From Planctomycetes bacterium GWF2_50_10 (GTDB lineage Bacteria > Planctomycetota > Phycisphaerae > Sedimentisphaerales > GWF2-50-10), in the NCBI GenBank assembly GCA_001824635.1, contig MHYB01000047.1, forward strand, positions 33,851 through 62,722: DNA of 28,872 bases, given 5' to 3'. Both the position numbers and the translations under genes were made by a program. Positions 8,788 to 15,895 of the stretch are shown piece after piece. Numbering within the stretch: position 1 is the stretch's first letter; every line of letters begins with the position of its first letter. The notes below the pieces were generated by a model, which was not told the origin of the DNA, ran no database searches, and worked only from the letters and a program-made list of their open reading frames with translations.

Positions 8788-10473
8788 TTACCTTATAAGA
8801 CTTGTAAGCTCTCTTAGAATATCTGTCGCGACGCGGATGGTCCTGGCGTTGGCCTGGTAGCCGTTCTGGGCTTCGATCATGTTTACAAATTCTGATGCGA
8901 CGTCCACGTTCGATTTTTCAAGGCTTGAGCCGGTAAGTTCGCCTGCACCGCCGTTTAGGGCTGTTGTCGCGATCGGCTCACCGGAGTTGGCCGAGGCAAT
9001 GTAATAGCCCTTGCCTACGGATTCAAGACCGGCTGGATTCTGGAAGAGGGCTATCTGGATGGACGCAATGTTCTTCTTGATACCGTTGGAGAAAGCTCCA
9101 ACGAGCGTGCCGTCTTTATTTACGGTCAGACTCGAAAGCCTGCCTGCCTCATAGCCGTCCTGCTTGTTTACGACAGCCGTCGATGCGCCCGAAAATTGTG
9201 TTAGGCCGTCGTAACTATTAATGGTACCTGTGTTTACGGTCAGAGTCTGTGTGGAACCTGGATCGTGAGCGAATTGAATGCCGAAAGTCGGGGTTTCGCT
9301 GGCGCCGGCAATACCGATGTATGCACCGGCATTATTGAACTGAAGGCCCTCAATGCGGCGTTCGGTAATCGCGTGAACGTCACCTGTAAGTGACGTAAGT
9401 ACCATGTCCCAGGTGCCGGTGGTGTCGGTGCGGACAAACGCGGCGTTAAGAGTGTGCTTGCCGCCCTGGCTGTCTACGACGGAAATATTGACAGTTTTGA
9501 CTTCATTGCCGCCGGCGGTGATGATTTCGAAATAGCTGGGCATTGTGAGTTCATCAGTGCCGCTGGCGGAGGAGGTGTAGGCCATGTTTATGTCTGTTTT
9601 GCTGTAACCCGTTGTGTTATCAACTACTTTGATCTTGCCATCAGAGGTCAATGAAGCGGTCGAACCGGTGGTTGCGCCGCTGTCGAGGAGAGTATTTAAC
9701 TTATCAATTACATCCTGGAGGTCTGTTGTGGCATCTACTGCGATGGTATTGGCGGCTGTTATGGCGGTGCCGTCACGGGTTGTGCCGGTGATGGTGATGG
9801 TTCCGGTTTGAGCGGCTCCGAAACTGCCGCTGAATTCGCCCAGGTCTTTGATCAGGGTGGTTGTCTGGGCGACGTTTCCGCCTACTGTGTAGGCTTGGTC
9901 GGAATTCAAGAGGGCCGCTCTTGCCGTGGTGCCGTCAGAGCTTAAATTGCCAGAAACGGTGATATTTGAGGTTGCACGGGCTGGCAGGGCGGTATTATAT
10001 GGTATGCGGATGTCGCTTACGCTTGGATCCTGGAAGCCTTCGATTTCGCCTTCTGAGCCGAGACGCTGGACGCGAAAGCCGGTTGAAGGGTCAACCAGCA
10101 TGGAATCGGCATCGACGCCGAATGAGCCTATACGGGTGAAAACGTTCTTTTCACCATCGTTAAGCACGAAATAACCTTCGCCGTCGATGGCCATATCCAG
10201 GGGTTGGCCTGTGTTTACGATGTTGCCCTGGCTCATGTCGCGGTTGATGTTGGCGACGCCTACGCCGGAGCCGAGCTGCTGGGGGTTGGTGCCGCCGATG
10301 CCGGTTGTGGGCTGGGAGGCTTTTTGAATAGTCTGGCTTAGCAGCTCAGAAAACGTGATTTTGCTGGATTTAAAGCCGGTTGTATTGACGTTTGCAAGGT
10401 TGTTACCGGCCAAGTCGAGCATTTTCTGGTGGGCCTGAAGTCCGGTTACGCCTGCTGTGAGTGCAAAACTCAT
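8788..10473 (-). CDS. flgE: Flagellar hook protein FlgE (long form)
   Basis: FlgE polymerises outside the cell into the hook, the universal joint of the flagellum. The 561-residue product has the N-terminal GNNLANVNTTGFKSSKITFSE motif (residues about 23-43), the signature PLDMAIDGEGYFVL, and the C-terminal EKSNVDVASEFVNMIEAQNGYQANARTIRVATDILREL. It is much longer than the roughly 400-residue enterobacterial hook protein. The extra length is a Thr/Ser/Gly-rich region at about residues 170-450, consistent with enlarged surface domains. The upstream gene flgD encodes the hook cap that polymerises it. A GGAG Shine-Dalgarno lies 8 bases before the ATG in the 19-base gap. Confidence 0.95.
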   Translation of the reverse strand: MSFALTAGVTGLQAHQKMLDLAGNNLANVNTTGFKSSKITFSELLSQTIQKASQPTTGIGGTNPQQLGSGVGVANINRDMSQGNIVNTGQPLDMAIDGEGYFVLNDGEKNVFTRIGSFGVDADSMLVDPSTGFRVQRLGSEGEIEGFQDPSVSDIRIPYNTALPARATSNITVSGNLSSDGTTARAALLNSDQAYTVGGNVAQTTTLIKDLGEFSGSFGAAQTGTITITGTTRDGTAITAANTIAVDATTDLQDVIDKLNTLLDSGATTGSTASLTSDGKIKVVDNTTGYSKTDINMAYTSSASGTDELTMPSYFEIITAGGNEVKTVNISVVDSQGGKHTLNAAFVRTDTTGTWDMVLTSLTGDVHAITERRIEGLQFNNAGAYIGIAGASETPTFGIQFAHDPGSTQTLTVNTGTINSYDGLTQFSGASTAVVNKQDGYEAGRLSSLTVNKDGTLVGAFSNGIKKNIASIQIALFQNPAGLESVGKGYYIASANSGEPIATTALNGGAGELTGSSLEKSNVDVASEFVNMIEAQNGYQANARTIRVATDILRELTSLIR

Positions 10474-10492
10474 ATTTTATCTCCTGCTGGGG

Positions 10493-11092
10493 TTATTCCA
10501 TTATTGCCGCTACGGAATCGAGCGGGACAACCGTGTTATCCACTCGAACGTAAATCTTGTCATTATTTTGGGTTACGTCATTGACCTTGCCTGTTTTTAC
10601 TGTTGCGGGGTCTGTAGAGGTGTCGACCCAGTAGACGGTGCGGTTTACAAGGGAGTTGGCGTATTTGAGGTCATTTGGGATGCGGACGGCTGATTCTGAG
10701 CCGACGGCGGTGATCTGGTCGAGTGTTATTAAGTCTTTGCCTGCCCGGAGGTTAAAACCAGTGGAGGTTACTTCGATCTGGTCGACGACTTCCATTTTTA
10801 TGTTGCCGGTGACTTTATCAACGTAGCTGACCTGTTTGCCGACGAGGGAGCGGGCGTAGTTGAGCTGGGAGTCGTTTAAGACCTTCGAGAAATTGGAGTT
10901 CATGGTCTCAAGTTGCCCAAGTTTATTATTTATGCCTTCAAGCTGCTCCAAAGAGGAAAGCTGGGCAAGCTGGGCGGTCATTTGGTCGTTGTTCATGGGT
11001 TCGAGGGGGTTCTGGTTCTTCATCTGGGTGACGAGGAGGTTCATGTAGTCGAATTTAATGCTTGAGGCTGATGATGTTGCTGCTACGGCCAT
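10493..11092 (-). CDS. flgD: Flagellar hook assembly scaffold (hook cap) FlgD
   Basis: FlgD caps the growing hook and allows FlgE to polymerise. The 199-residue protein has the diagnostic N-terminal block MNLLVTQMKNQNPLEPMNND followed by QMTAQLAQLSSLEQLEGIN (residues about 17-55). The C-terminal half is beta-rich, including a LVGKQVSYVD start typical of the FlgD FnIII/tudor-like region. It is the first gene of the minus-strand flagellar operon. An AAGGA Shine-Dalgarno lies 7 bases before the ATG, and a sigma-54-type promoter lies a few dozen bases further upstream. The leader would be only about 17 nt. Confidence 0.94.
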   Translation of the reverse strand: MAVAATSSASSIKFDYMNLLVTQMKNQNPLEPMNNDQMTAQLAQLSSLEQLEGINNKLGQLETMNSNFSKVLNDSQLNYARSLVGKQVSYVDKVTGNIKMEVVDQIEVTSTGFNLRAGKDLITLDQITAVGSESAVRIPNDLKYANSLVNRTVYWVDTSTDPATVKTGKVNDVTQNNDKIYVRVDNTVVPLDSVAAIME

Positions 11093-11119
11093 AATGGTTT
11101 CCTTTCGTGTAGGGGGTAC

Positions 11120-11135
11120 TGCAAGGTTTGTGCCA
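11120..11135 (-). promoter_or_regulatory. Sigma-54 (RpoN) promoter of the flgD operon
   Basis: Read on the minus strand this is TGGCACAAACCTTGCA, which fits the sigma-54 consensus TGGCAC-N5-TTGCW with the invariant GG and GC separated by exactly 10 bases. The GC element is centred about 29 bases before the flgD ATG. Transcription should start near 11109, leaving a very short leader with an AAGGA ribosome site. A sigma-54 activator gene lies divergently 230 bases away, as expected if it controls this promoter. Confidence 0.85.
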
Positions 11136-11212
11136 GTGGTGATTGGATAATTGTAAATGCATTATAGTGTGGGAGTTATGGATTGTGGGATTTTGTCGGG
11201 TGCTTGGAAGGC

Positions 11213-11251
11213 GGAAGAAATTTCCGGTGGGCGGGAGGTAATTTCCGGCGG
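11213..11251. promoter_or_regulatory. Candidate enhancer (UAS): two 18-bp related sites 21 bp apart
   Basis: Two copies of a shared 18-mer, GGAAGAAATTTCCGGTGG at 11213-11230 and GGAGGTAATTTCCGGCGG at 11234-11251, match at 15 of 18 positions. The first has an inner dyad GGAA-N5-TTCC; the second is the near-dyad GGAG-N5-TTCC. The start-to-start distance is 21 bp, two helical turns, so both would face the same side of the DNA. They lie about 80-115 bp upstream of the sigma-54 promoter, a usual distance for activator sites that act by DNA looping. The assignment to the neighbouring activator is inference. Confidence 0.5.
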
Positions 11252-11363
11252 TTGAAACTGTTCAAAGAAGTAATTTTTTATCGGCTCGTCCTATAAAAGT
11301 TAAAGGAAAAGTGGCGTAAGTGCCGAAAAATCATGTACATACAATTGATTTTCAGGAGCATGG

Positions 11364-12806
11364 ATGCGTTTTGAGAAGTTGATGGTGATCGGCAAGGATG
11401 CCGACCTGATGGATACAGCTCGCGAAATTGCGCAAGTGGTTTACTGGGCTGAAGATATAAAAGAGGCGGGGTCTATCCTTAATTCAACCGTGGTGGATGA
11501 TGTGCTGCTGGGCGGAGAGAGCATTGATGAACAAACAGCCAAGTGGCTATCGGATAAAGGTGTGAAGAAACTGAATTTTTGGGGGGGTACAGGGGGGTGC
11601 CAGGGTGTCAGGGACATTACAGGGGGGCTTTGCGGGGGCGTTAGTGGGGAGCGAAGGGTAGGGAATTTAACATTTACTACTTACGATTTGCGATTTGATA
11701 AATCCGGAACGGTTGAAAGCTGGGAGACTGGTGAGGCTAAGTCGGCGGCGGTGAAAATTCAAAATGAGGATCCGGCCAAGGTCGCGGGTGTAATTATTTC
11801 GGGGATGAAGGGAGCAAGTGCCGCGACGAGGCGGATGGCTGAACTTATTAAGATAGTGGCCAAGAGCAACTGCAACCCGGTGCTGATCGTGGGCGAGACG
11901 GGGACGGGTAAGGAAGTGGCGGCCCGGGCGGTGCATGATATTCGACATGGGAGCGATGCGGCGTTTGTGGGGATCAACTGCGCAGCGCTGACGACGACGC
12001 TTTTGGAGAGCGAGTTGTTCGGGCATGTGAAGGGGTCGTTTACGGGGGCAGATAAGGATAAGACAGGGCTTTTGGAAATCGCTGAGGGCGGGTCGGTTTT
12101 TCTTGATGAAATTAGCGAGATGAACCTTGAACTGCAGGCGAAGCTTTTGCGGGTGCTTCAAGAAAAGACATTCAGAAAAGTTGGCGGGACAAAAGAAATT
12201 GTGTGCAAGGCGACGATAATTGCATCGAGCAATCGCAAGCTTTTGGCTGAGGCGGGCGCGGGGAGATTTCGGCAGGATCTTTATTACCGGCTTGCGGTAT
12301 TTCCGATACAGCTTTTGCCTTTGCGGGCGAAGGACAGGGTAGAGGATGTCTGCGAATTGGCGGGGCATTTTCTGGCGACTTCGAATATCTGTCCGCAGAA
12401 GAGCGGAAAAATTGCGGGGTTTACCAAGCTGGCGCTAGAGGCGCTGGAGAGGTATGAGTGGCCTGGGAACGTGAGGGAACTCAAAAATGTTATTGAGCGA
12501 GCGATTCTGCTTGAAAACACTGATAAGATAGGACTTTCCAGCCTGGTGTTTAATCCGGAGGCGATGGGGGAAGAGAAGCAGAGTGCTTGCGCTATTTCGG
12601 TTTCGAATGATTTTTCACTGGAGAGGGCAGAGAAAGAACTTATAAGCAAGGCGCTTGCGGAATCGAACTGGCAAAAGACGAGAGCTGCGGCGATGCTGGG
12701 GATAACGAGGGCGACGCTTTATGCGAAGGTTAAGCAGTATGATATCAGGGGGCCGGAATCATTGGTAACGGAGAGCGTGGAGGAAGTTCAAAGTTCCAAG
12801 TTCTAG
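11364..12806 (+). CDS. Sigma-54-dependent transcriptional activator (probable flagellar regulator, FleQ/FlrC type)
   Basis: A 480-residue enhancer-binding protein that would hydrolyse ATP to open sigma-54 promoters. The N-terminal 70 residues alternate strands and helices like a degenerate receiver domain, with no clear phospho-acceptor site. The AAA+ domain has Walker A GETGTGKE (177-184), GSFTGA (224-229), Walker B GGSVFLDEI (242-250) and arginine-finger region RFRQDLYYRL (301-310). A Fis-type helix-turn-helix is at about 435-457. The sigma-54 contact loop is normally GAFTGA, so Ala is replaced by Ser. Residues about 73-115 are encoded by a G-rich plus heptamer-repeat stretch and look like an inserted linker. 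The last residues and the stop codon also lie in heptamer repeats. The start has AGGAG 5 bases upstream. Divergence from flgD suggests it controls the flagellar operon. Confidence 0.9.
   Translation: MRFEKLMVIGKDADLMDTAREIAQVVYWAEDIKEAGSILNSTVVDDVLLGGESIDEQTAKWLSDKGVKKLNFWGGTGGCQGVRDITGGLCGGVSGERRVGNLTFTTYDLRFDKSGTVESWETGEAKSAAVKIQNEDPAKVAGVIISGMKGASAATRRMAELIKIVAKSNCNPVLIVGETGTGKEVAARAVHDIRHGSDAAFVGINCAALTTTLLESELFGHVKGSFTGADKDKTGLLEIAEGGSVFLDEISEMNLELQAKLLRVLQEKTFRKVGGTKEIVCKATIIASSNRKLLAEAGAGRFRQDLYYRLAVFPIQLLPLRAKDRVEDVCELAGHFLATSNICPQKSGKIAGFTKLALEALERYEWPGNVRELKNVIERAILLENTDKIGLSSLVFNPEAMGEEKQSACAISVSNDFSLERAEKELISKALAESNWQKTRAAAMLGITRATLYAKVKQYDIRGPESLVTESVEEVQSSKF
11663..11704. repeat. 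In-frame heptamer tandem tract inside the activator gene
   Basis: Six consecutive 7-bp units can be read in one phase, for example CGATTTG twice in a row, preceded by CTACTTA and ACATTTA and followed by ATAAATC. The other strand reads as units of the TAAGTAG/CAAATCG type, the same style as the intergenic heptamer tracts elsewhere in the window. It encodes part of the linker (about residues 100-113) between the receiver-like domain and the AAA+ domain without breaking the reading frame. Confidence 0.7.
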
Positions 12807-12911
12807 GTTCTAAGTGAAAAAGACGAGTACGTAAGTGCGCGGTGCAAGAAGAGTGAGGAATGAGGAGATTGTCAGTGGTCAGTTGTCAGTGGAGGGGATT
12901 GTTGCGGGTTG
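12752..12911 (+). repeat. 160-bp direct repeat, copy 1 (contains the 3' end of the activator gene)
   Basis: Base-by-base comparison shows no difference from 15736-15895. This copy begins inside codon 463 of the sigma-54 activator gene, includes its stop codon, and runs through two heptamer tracts downstream. Weak similarity continues a short way past both ends before disappearing. The two copies flank the serine hydrolase and metallophosphoesterase genes, with start points 2984 bp apart. Confidence 0.9.
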
Positions 12912-12935
12912 CGAGTTACGCGTTGCGGGTACAGA
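12785..12935 (+). repeat. Intergenic heptamer tandem-repeat block after the activator gene
   Basis: Three successive arrays share a 7-bp period but differ in unit sequence. 12785-12819 has units such as AGTTCCA, AGTTCTA and GGTTCTA; 12871-12891 has three of type GTCAGTG/GTCAGTT; 12901-12935 has units such as GTTGCGG, GTTGCGA and GTTACGC. The activator stop codon TAG (12804-12806) is formed by the junction of the third and fourth units. No gene was found from 12807 to 13168. The remainder is purine-rich, with further imperfect short repeats near 13064-13098 and a promoter-like -10 at the end. Confidence 0.8.
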
Positions 12936-13138
12936 AAAACAATTAAACGCAGATTTTGAAAAATGTAAAAGTGAGAACTGAGAGAAATTGTTGCGGGTTT
13001 AACAAAAAGTCTAAGCCTCGCAAGAGTGCGATTAAACGTGCGGAATTGCGTAGGTGCGGGGAGAAGTGCACGAGTGCAAGAGGGGCAAGAGGCACGAGGG
13101 CTGTGGAAGTCACAAATCATTTTGGTTGAATTGGTGAG

Positions 13139-13144
13139 TATAAT
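13139..13144 (+). promoter_or_regulatory. Probable -10 element of the serine hydrolase gene
   Basis: A perfect TATAAT lies 24 bases before the ATG of the serine hydrolase gene. I see no good -35 hexamer at 16-18 bases spacing, so promoter strength is uncertain. The ribosome site before the ATG is also weak. Confidence 0.4.
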
Positions 13145-13168
13145 TGACGCATATTATTCGAGTAGATT

Positions 13169-14575
13169 ATGAAAAATTCAGTTATTGGTTCATGTTTATT
13201 TTTTTTAGTAGGTGTTGCGGCTGTCGCGAATACGGATGGGCGTGTTGGGCTGAATACTGAGGCAGCTATAGATTTCAATAATCTTCACGAAGAATGGACT
13301 GGAGAAGAGCCCAACTGTGTGCCTGTTACTGGGGCAAACGCTGTTAATGTAAAATTACTGGATGAGGTGATGCTCAAGTACCGCAAAAAAATTGGCTGCA
13401 GTGCGGCCACGCTGGCTATCTCGAAGCAGGGTCGGATAATGTACAGGCGTGGATATGGATGGATTGATATGGAGAGAACCATTCCAACAGGACCTGATAC
13501 GCTAATTGGTATTGCCAGTTGTGGAAAATCAATGTGTGCGGCAAGTATTCGGCAACTGGCTAAAGAGAGGCGGCTGGACCTCAATGGGAAAGTTTTTGAG
13601 ATGCTTGCAATAAAACCGCAAGGGCCTATACGGGATGAACGTGTTAAGGACATTACAATTAATCACGTACTTGCCCATATGGGCGGCTGGGGTGCTGATC
13701 CAGGCTGGGCTGCGATGGAGAGGGCAAGAAAGGCAGGCTTTAAGGATCCTATTGCCATGGAAACGATACTTGGTTTTATCATGACCGAACCGCTGGAAGA
13801 TGAGCCTGGCACAAAGGCCAAATACAGCAATTTTGGATACGAGGTTTTGCGCCACATTGTAGAAAAGACATCCGGTAAGAGCTGGATTGAATATATGTGC
13901 AAGGATTTGATGGGAATGCCTGTTGTAAAGGAAATGAGCATAAAAGGTGAATTGCGGAGCAAGGATGATGTCTTGGTTTGGAACGCAGATGATGGCGGCC
14001 TAAATGCGTCCGCCAGGCTGTGTTGTCGATACATGGAGAAGTATTGGCTCACAGGTGAATTGCGACAAGGAAATGGTTTTTGCTGGAATATATACGGCAG
14101 TCTTGGCGGCTCGACTGCTATGATGATATGGCGGGCTGATGGGACTAATATAGCAGCAATATTTAATGGCAGGGCAGATGTATCGCACGGTGAAATTCAG
14201 AATGAGTTGGAAACTGCGTTAAGTACGATACTGCAGCTTACTATTAAAGGGGCGAGTTTTAAAGGCGGCTGGAAGAAATTTGGGCCTTTACAATGCAGTA
14301 ATCTGGCTGGGGACAGTATAGATTTTGTTTTTGACGGTACCAGTGTGACCTGGTTAGGAAAGCGGTTTGATGATGCAGGACAAGTGAAAGTCGAAATCGA
14401 TGAGAAGGAAATTGCAAAAGTTGATCAGTATGGGCCGATACGAGATAAGCCATTCCGCTGGAATTTTAAAGATTTGCAGCGTGGACAGCACAAAATGCGA
14501 ATCACAATTTTAAGCAGCACAAATTCCAGATCAAAAGGGAACTGGATCAATGTTGAGACATTCCTTGTGGAGTAG
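13169..14575 (+). CDS. Secreted serine hydrolase, beta-lactamase/esterase fold (class C type) with C-terminal beta-sandwich domain
   Basis: A 468-residue exported protein with a signal peptide (MKNSVIGSCLFFLVGVAAVA). Residues about 60-350 match the Beta-lactamase/transpeptidase-like family, which includes class C beta-lactamases, D-aminopeptidases and esterases. The catalytic S-x-x-K is SCGK at 117-120, and the second motif Y-x-N is YSN at 219-221. The third motif (KTG/HxG) is not clear; SLGG at 311-314 may stand in its place. Residues about 365-468 form a separate beta-rich, ligand-binding-like domain containing DSIDFVFDGTSVTWLGKRFD. The substrate cannot be told from sequence: peptidoglycan, a D-amino acid peptide or an ester are all possible. 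It lies with the next gene between two 160-bp direct repeats and looks more AT-rich than the flagellar genes, suggesting later acquisition. Confidence 0.8.
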   Translation: MKNSVIGSCLFFLVGVAAVANTDGRVGLNTEAAIDFNNLHEEWTGEEPNCVPVTGANAVNVKLLDEVMLKYRKKIGCSAATLAISKQGRIMYRRGYGWIDMERTIPTGPDTLIGIASCGKSMCAASIRQLAKERRLDLNGKVFEMLAIKPQGPIRDERVKDITINHVLAHMGGWGADPGWAAMERARKAGFKDPIAMETILGFIMTEPLEDEPGTKAKYSNFGYEVLRHIVEKTSGKSWIEYMCKDLMGMPVVKEMSIKGELRSKDDVLVWNADDGGLNASARLCCRYMEKYWLTGELRQGNGFCWNIYGSLGGSTAMMIWRADGTNIAAIFNGRADVSHGEIQNELETALSTILQLTIKGASFKGGWKKFGPLQCSNLAGDSIDFVFDGTSVTWLGKRFDDAGQVKVEIDEKEIAKVDQYGPIRDKPFRWNFKDLQRGQHKMRITILSSTNSRSKGNWINVETFLVE

Positions 14576-14753
14576 ATGGGCTAAATAGCAGGTATATGTG
14601 ACAAGGTGCCAAAGTGCTTAGGGAGTGCACAGTGCAAGAGCGAGAAGTGAACTGGAGGGATAAGGACCAGGGAAAAGAAAGGAGAAGCGTGTGAGAGGCA
14701 ATGCAAGGATAAGTCATAATGGAGGAGAATGGATAAGTAGACGGGAGGTAATC
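14576..14753. repeat. Short intergenic region with imperfect AGTGC-type repeats
   Basis: Between the serine hydrolase and the phosphoesterase the sequence contains repeated GTGC/AGTGCA words with 7-9 bp spacing (for example AAGTGCTTAGG, GAGTGCACAGTGCAAGAG), the same style as the heptamer tracts. A frame into the phosphoesterase stays open from a GTG at 14691, but a better start lies at 14754. No terminator is visible. Confidence 0.5.
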
Positions 14754-15614
14754 ATGATCCAAAATTTTGTTCTTGTGATTAGTTATTTGGGCGTCTTGCT
14801 ATTTGGGGGTTGTTTTGGCAGAGATGGGGCAAAGCCAAGGGTGGGTGTCGATGCGAATGATACTTATATTTTTGTTCAACTAACCGACAATCATCTTGGA
14901 CTCAATCCAAAAAATTCTATAGTTACAGAAAGACTGGTCCAGGCAATAAACAATTACGAAACACAACATCCAATTGAATTTATTAGTATTACAGGGGATC
15001 TGGTCAGTGATGCTAAATATGACGCGGCACTGGGGGATTTTAGATCTATTCGAAGTAAAAGTAATTACCCGGTGTATGTTGTGGCTGGTAATAATGAATT
15101 CGACTTGCATTCAGCGGGGAAGATCAATAGCGATGGTGTTGAAAGAAATGCCAAAACATGGAAAGAAAATTTTGGCGAGTTTAATTACTGTGTCGATATT
15201 AGAAATGTAAGATTTGTTTTTATATCGCTGGAATGCCTTGTATATGGGGTTAATATTCAGGGTTGTGATATTTACAAATGGCTGGATGCCAAATTGAATG
15301 AGGCAAGGTCTTGTGATAAGCACATAATTATTTTTACTCATACGCCTGTCGTGAAGAATTATTATGAGGGCAAATTAACTTCGCCATATCGAGAGCAGGA
15401 ATATGAAAGACTGAAAAAATTATTAAATGAATATCATGTTGCTGCTGTCATCGCAGGTCATTTTCATTTTGAGGAATTAGATATGCTTGGAGATGTGCCG
15501 GTTTATGTATGCCCATCAAGCGTGGATTTTGAGTGCGGCAGGGGAAGATTCAGGGTATATGAATACGATGCAGATAAGAACATTTTGAAATACAAGACGT
15601 TTGAAATTCAATAA
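14754..15614 (+). CDS. Calcineurin-like metallophosphoesterase, putative lipoprotein
   Basis: A 286-residue phosphoesterase with the complete two-metal motif set: D-N-H (D45, H47), GD (G81, D82), GNNE (112-115), H196 in FTHTP, and GHFH (235-238). Such enzymes hydrolyse phosphomonoesters or diesters; the substrate here is unknown. I start at the ATG at 14754, which has GGGAGG 5 bases upstream and begins an N-terminal hydrophobic segment ending LLFGGC at residue 20. This is a plausible, though not ideal, lipobox (Phe at -3). A longer frame from 14691 has no good ribosome site. With the serine hydrolase upstream it forms a two-gene exported-enzyme cassette between the 160-bp repeats. The gene is visibly AT-rich, unlike the flagellar and secretion operons. 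Confidence 0.85.
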   Translation: MIQNFVLVISYLGVLLFGGCFGRDGAKPRVGVDANDTYIFVQLTDNHLGLNPKNSIVTERLVQAINNYETQHPIEFISITGDLVSDAKYDAALGDFRSIRSKSNYPVYVVAGNNEFDLHSAGKINSDGVERNAKTWKENFGEFNYCVDIRNVRFVFISLECLVYGVNIQGCDIYKWLDAKLNEARSCDKHIIIFTHTPVVKNYYEGKLTSPYREQEYERLKKLLNEYHVAAVIAGHFHFEELDMLGDVPVYVCPSSVDFECGRGRFRVYEYDADKNILKYKTFEIQ

Positions 15615-15735
15615 CGACGGCTGTGATCAGAAATGCAAGAGCGAGTTGTGCTAAGTGGGCAATCAGTGATAAGGTTAAGCAAAGGCACGAGGGAAGAGTA
15701 AAGAGTTGAAAAATTAAAGCAGTATGAATTCGGGT

Positions 15736-15895
15736 GCCGGAATCATTGGTAACGGAGAGCGTGGAGGAAGTTCAAAGTTCCAAGTTCTAGGTTCTAAGTG
15801 AAAAAGACGAGTACGTAAGTGCGCGGTGCAAGAAGAGTGAGGAATGAGGAGATTGTCAGTGGTCAGTTGTCAGTGGAGGGGATTGTTGCGGGTTG
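15736..15895 (+). repeat. 160-bp direct repeat, copy 2 (carries a duplicate 3' end of the activator gene)
   Basis: Apparently identical to 12752-12911. It contains a promoterless duplicate of the last 17 codons and the stop of the sigma-54 activator, plus the same heptamer tracts. Just upstream, AAAGCAGTATGAATTC resembles the matching activator sequence with several changes, so the ancestral homology was slightly longer than the identical core. Together with copy 1 it brackets the serine hydrolase-phosphoesterase pair. Confidence 0.9.

Noticed and set aside
14600..14630. TGGCAC sequence on the minus strand near 14606 as a second sigma-54 promoter
   Set aside because: The GC element is not at the required 10-base distance (TTGTCACA follows), and no gene starts downstream on that strand.
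14691..14753. Upstream GTG start for the metallophosphoesterase
   Set aside because: It would bury the hydrophobic signal and has no ribosome site; the ATG at 14754 has GGGAGG and gives a lipoprotein-like N-terminus.
12807..15735. Composite transposon around the serine hydrolase and phosphoesterase genes
   Set aside because: The flanking 160-bp repeats contain no transposase, no inverted ends and part of a host gene, so a standard transposon is not supported.
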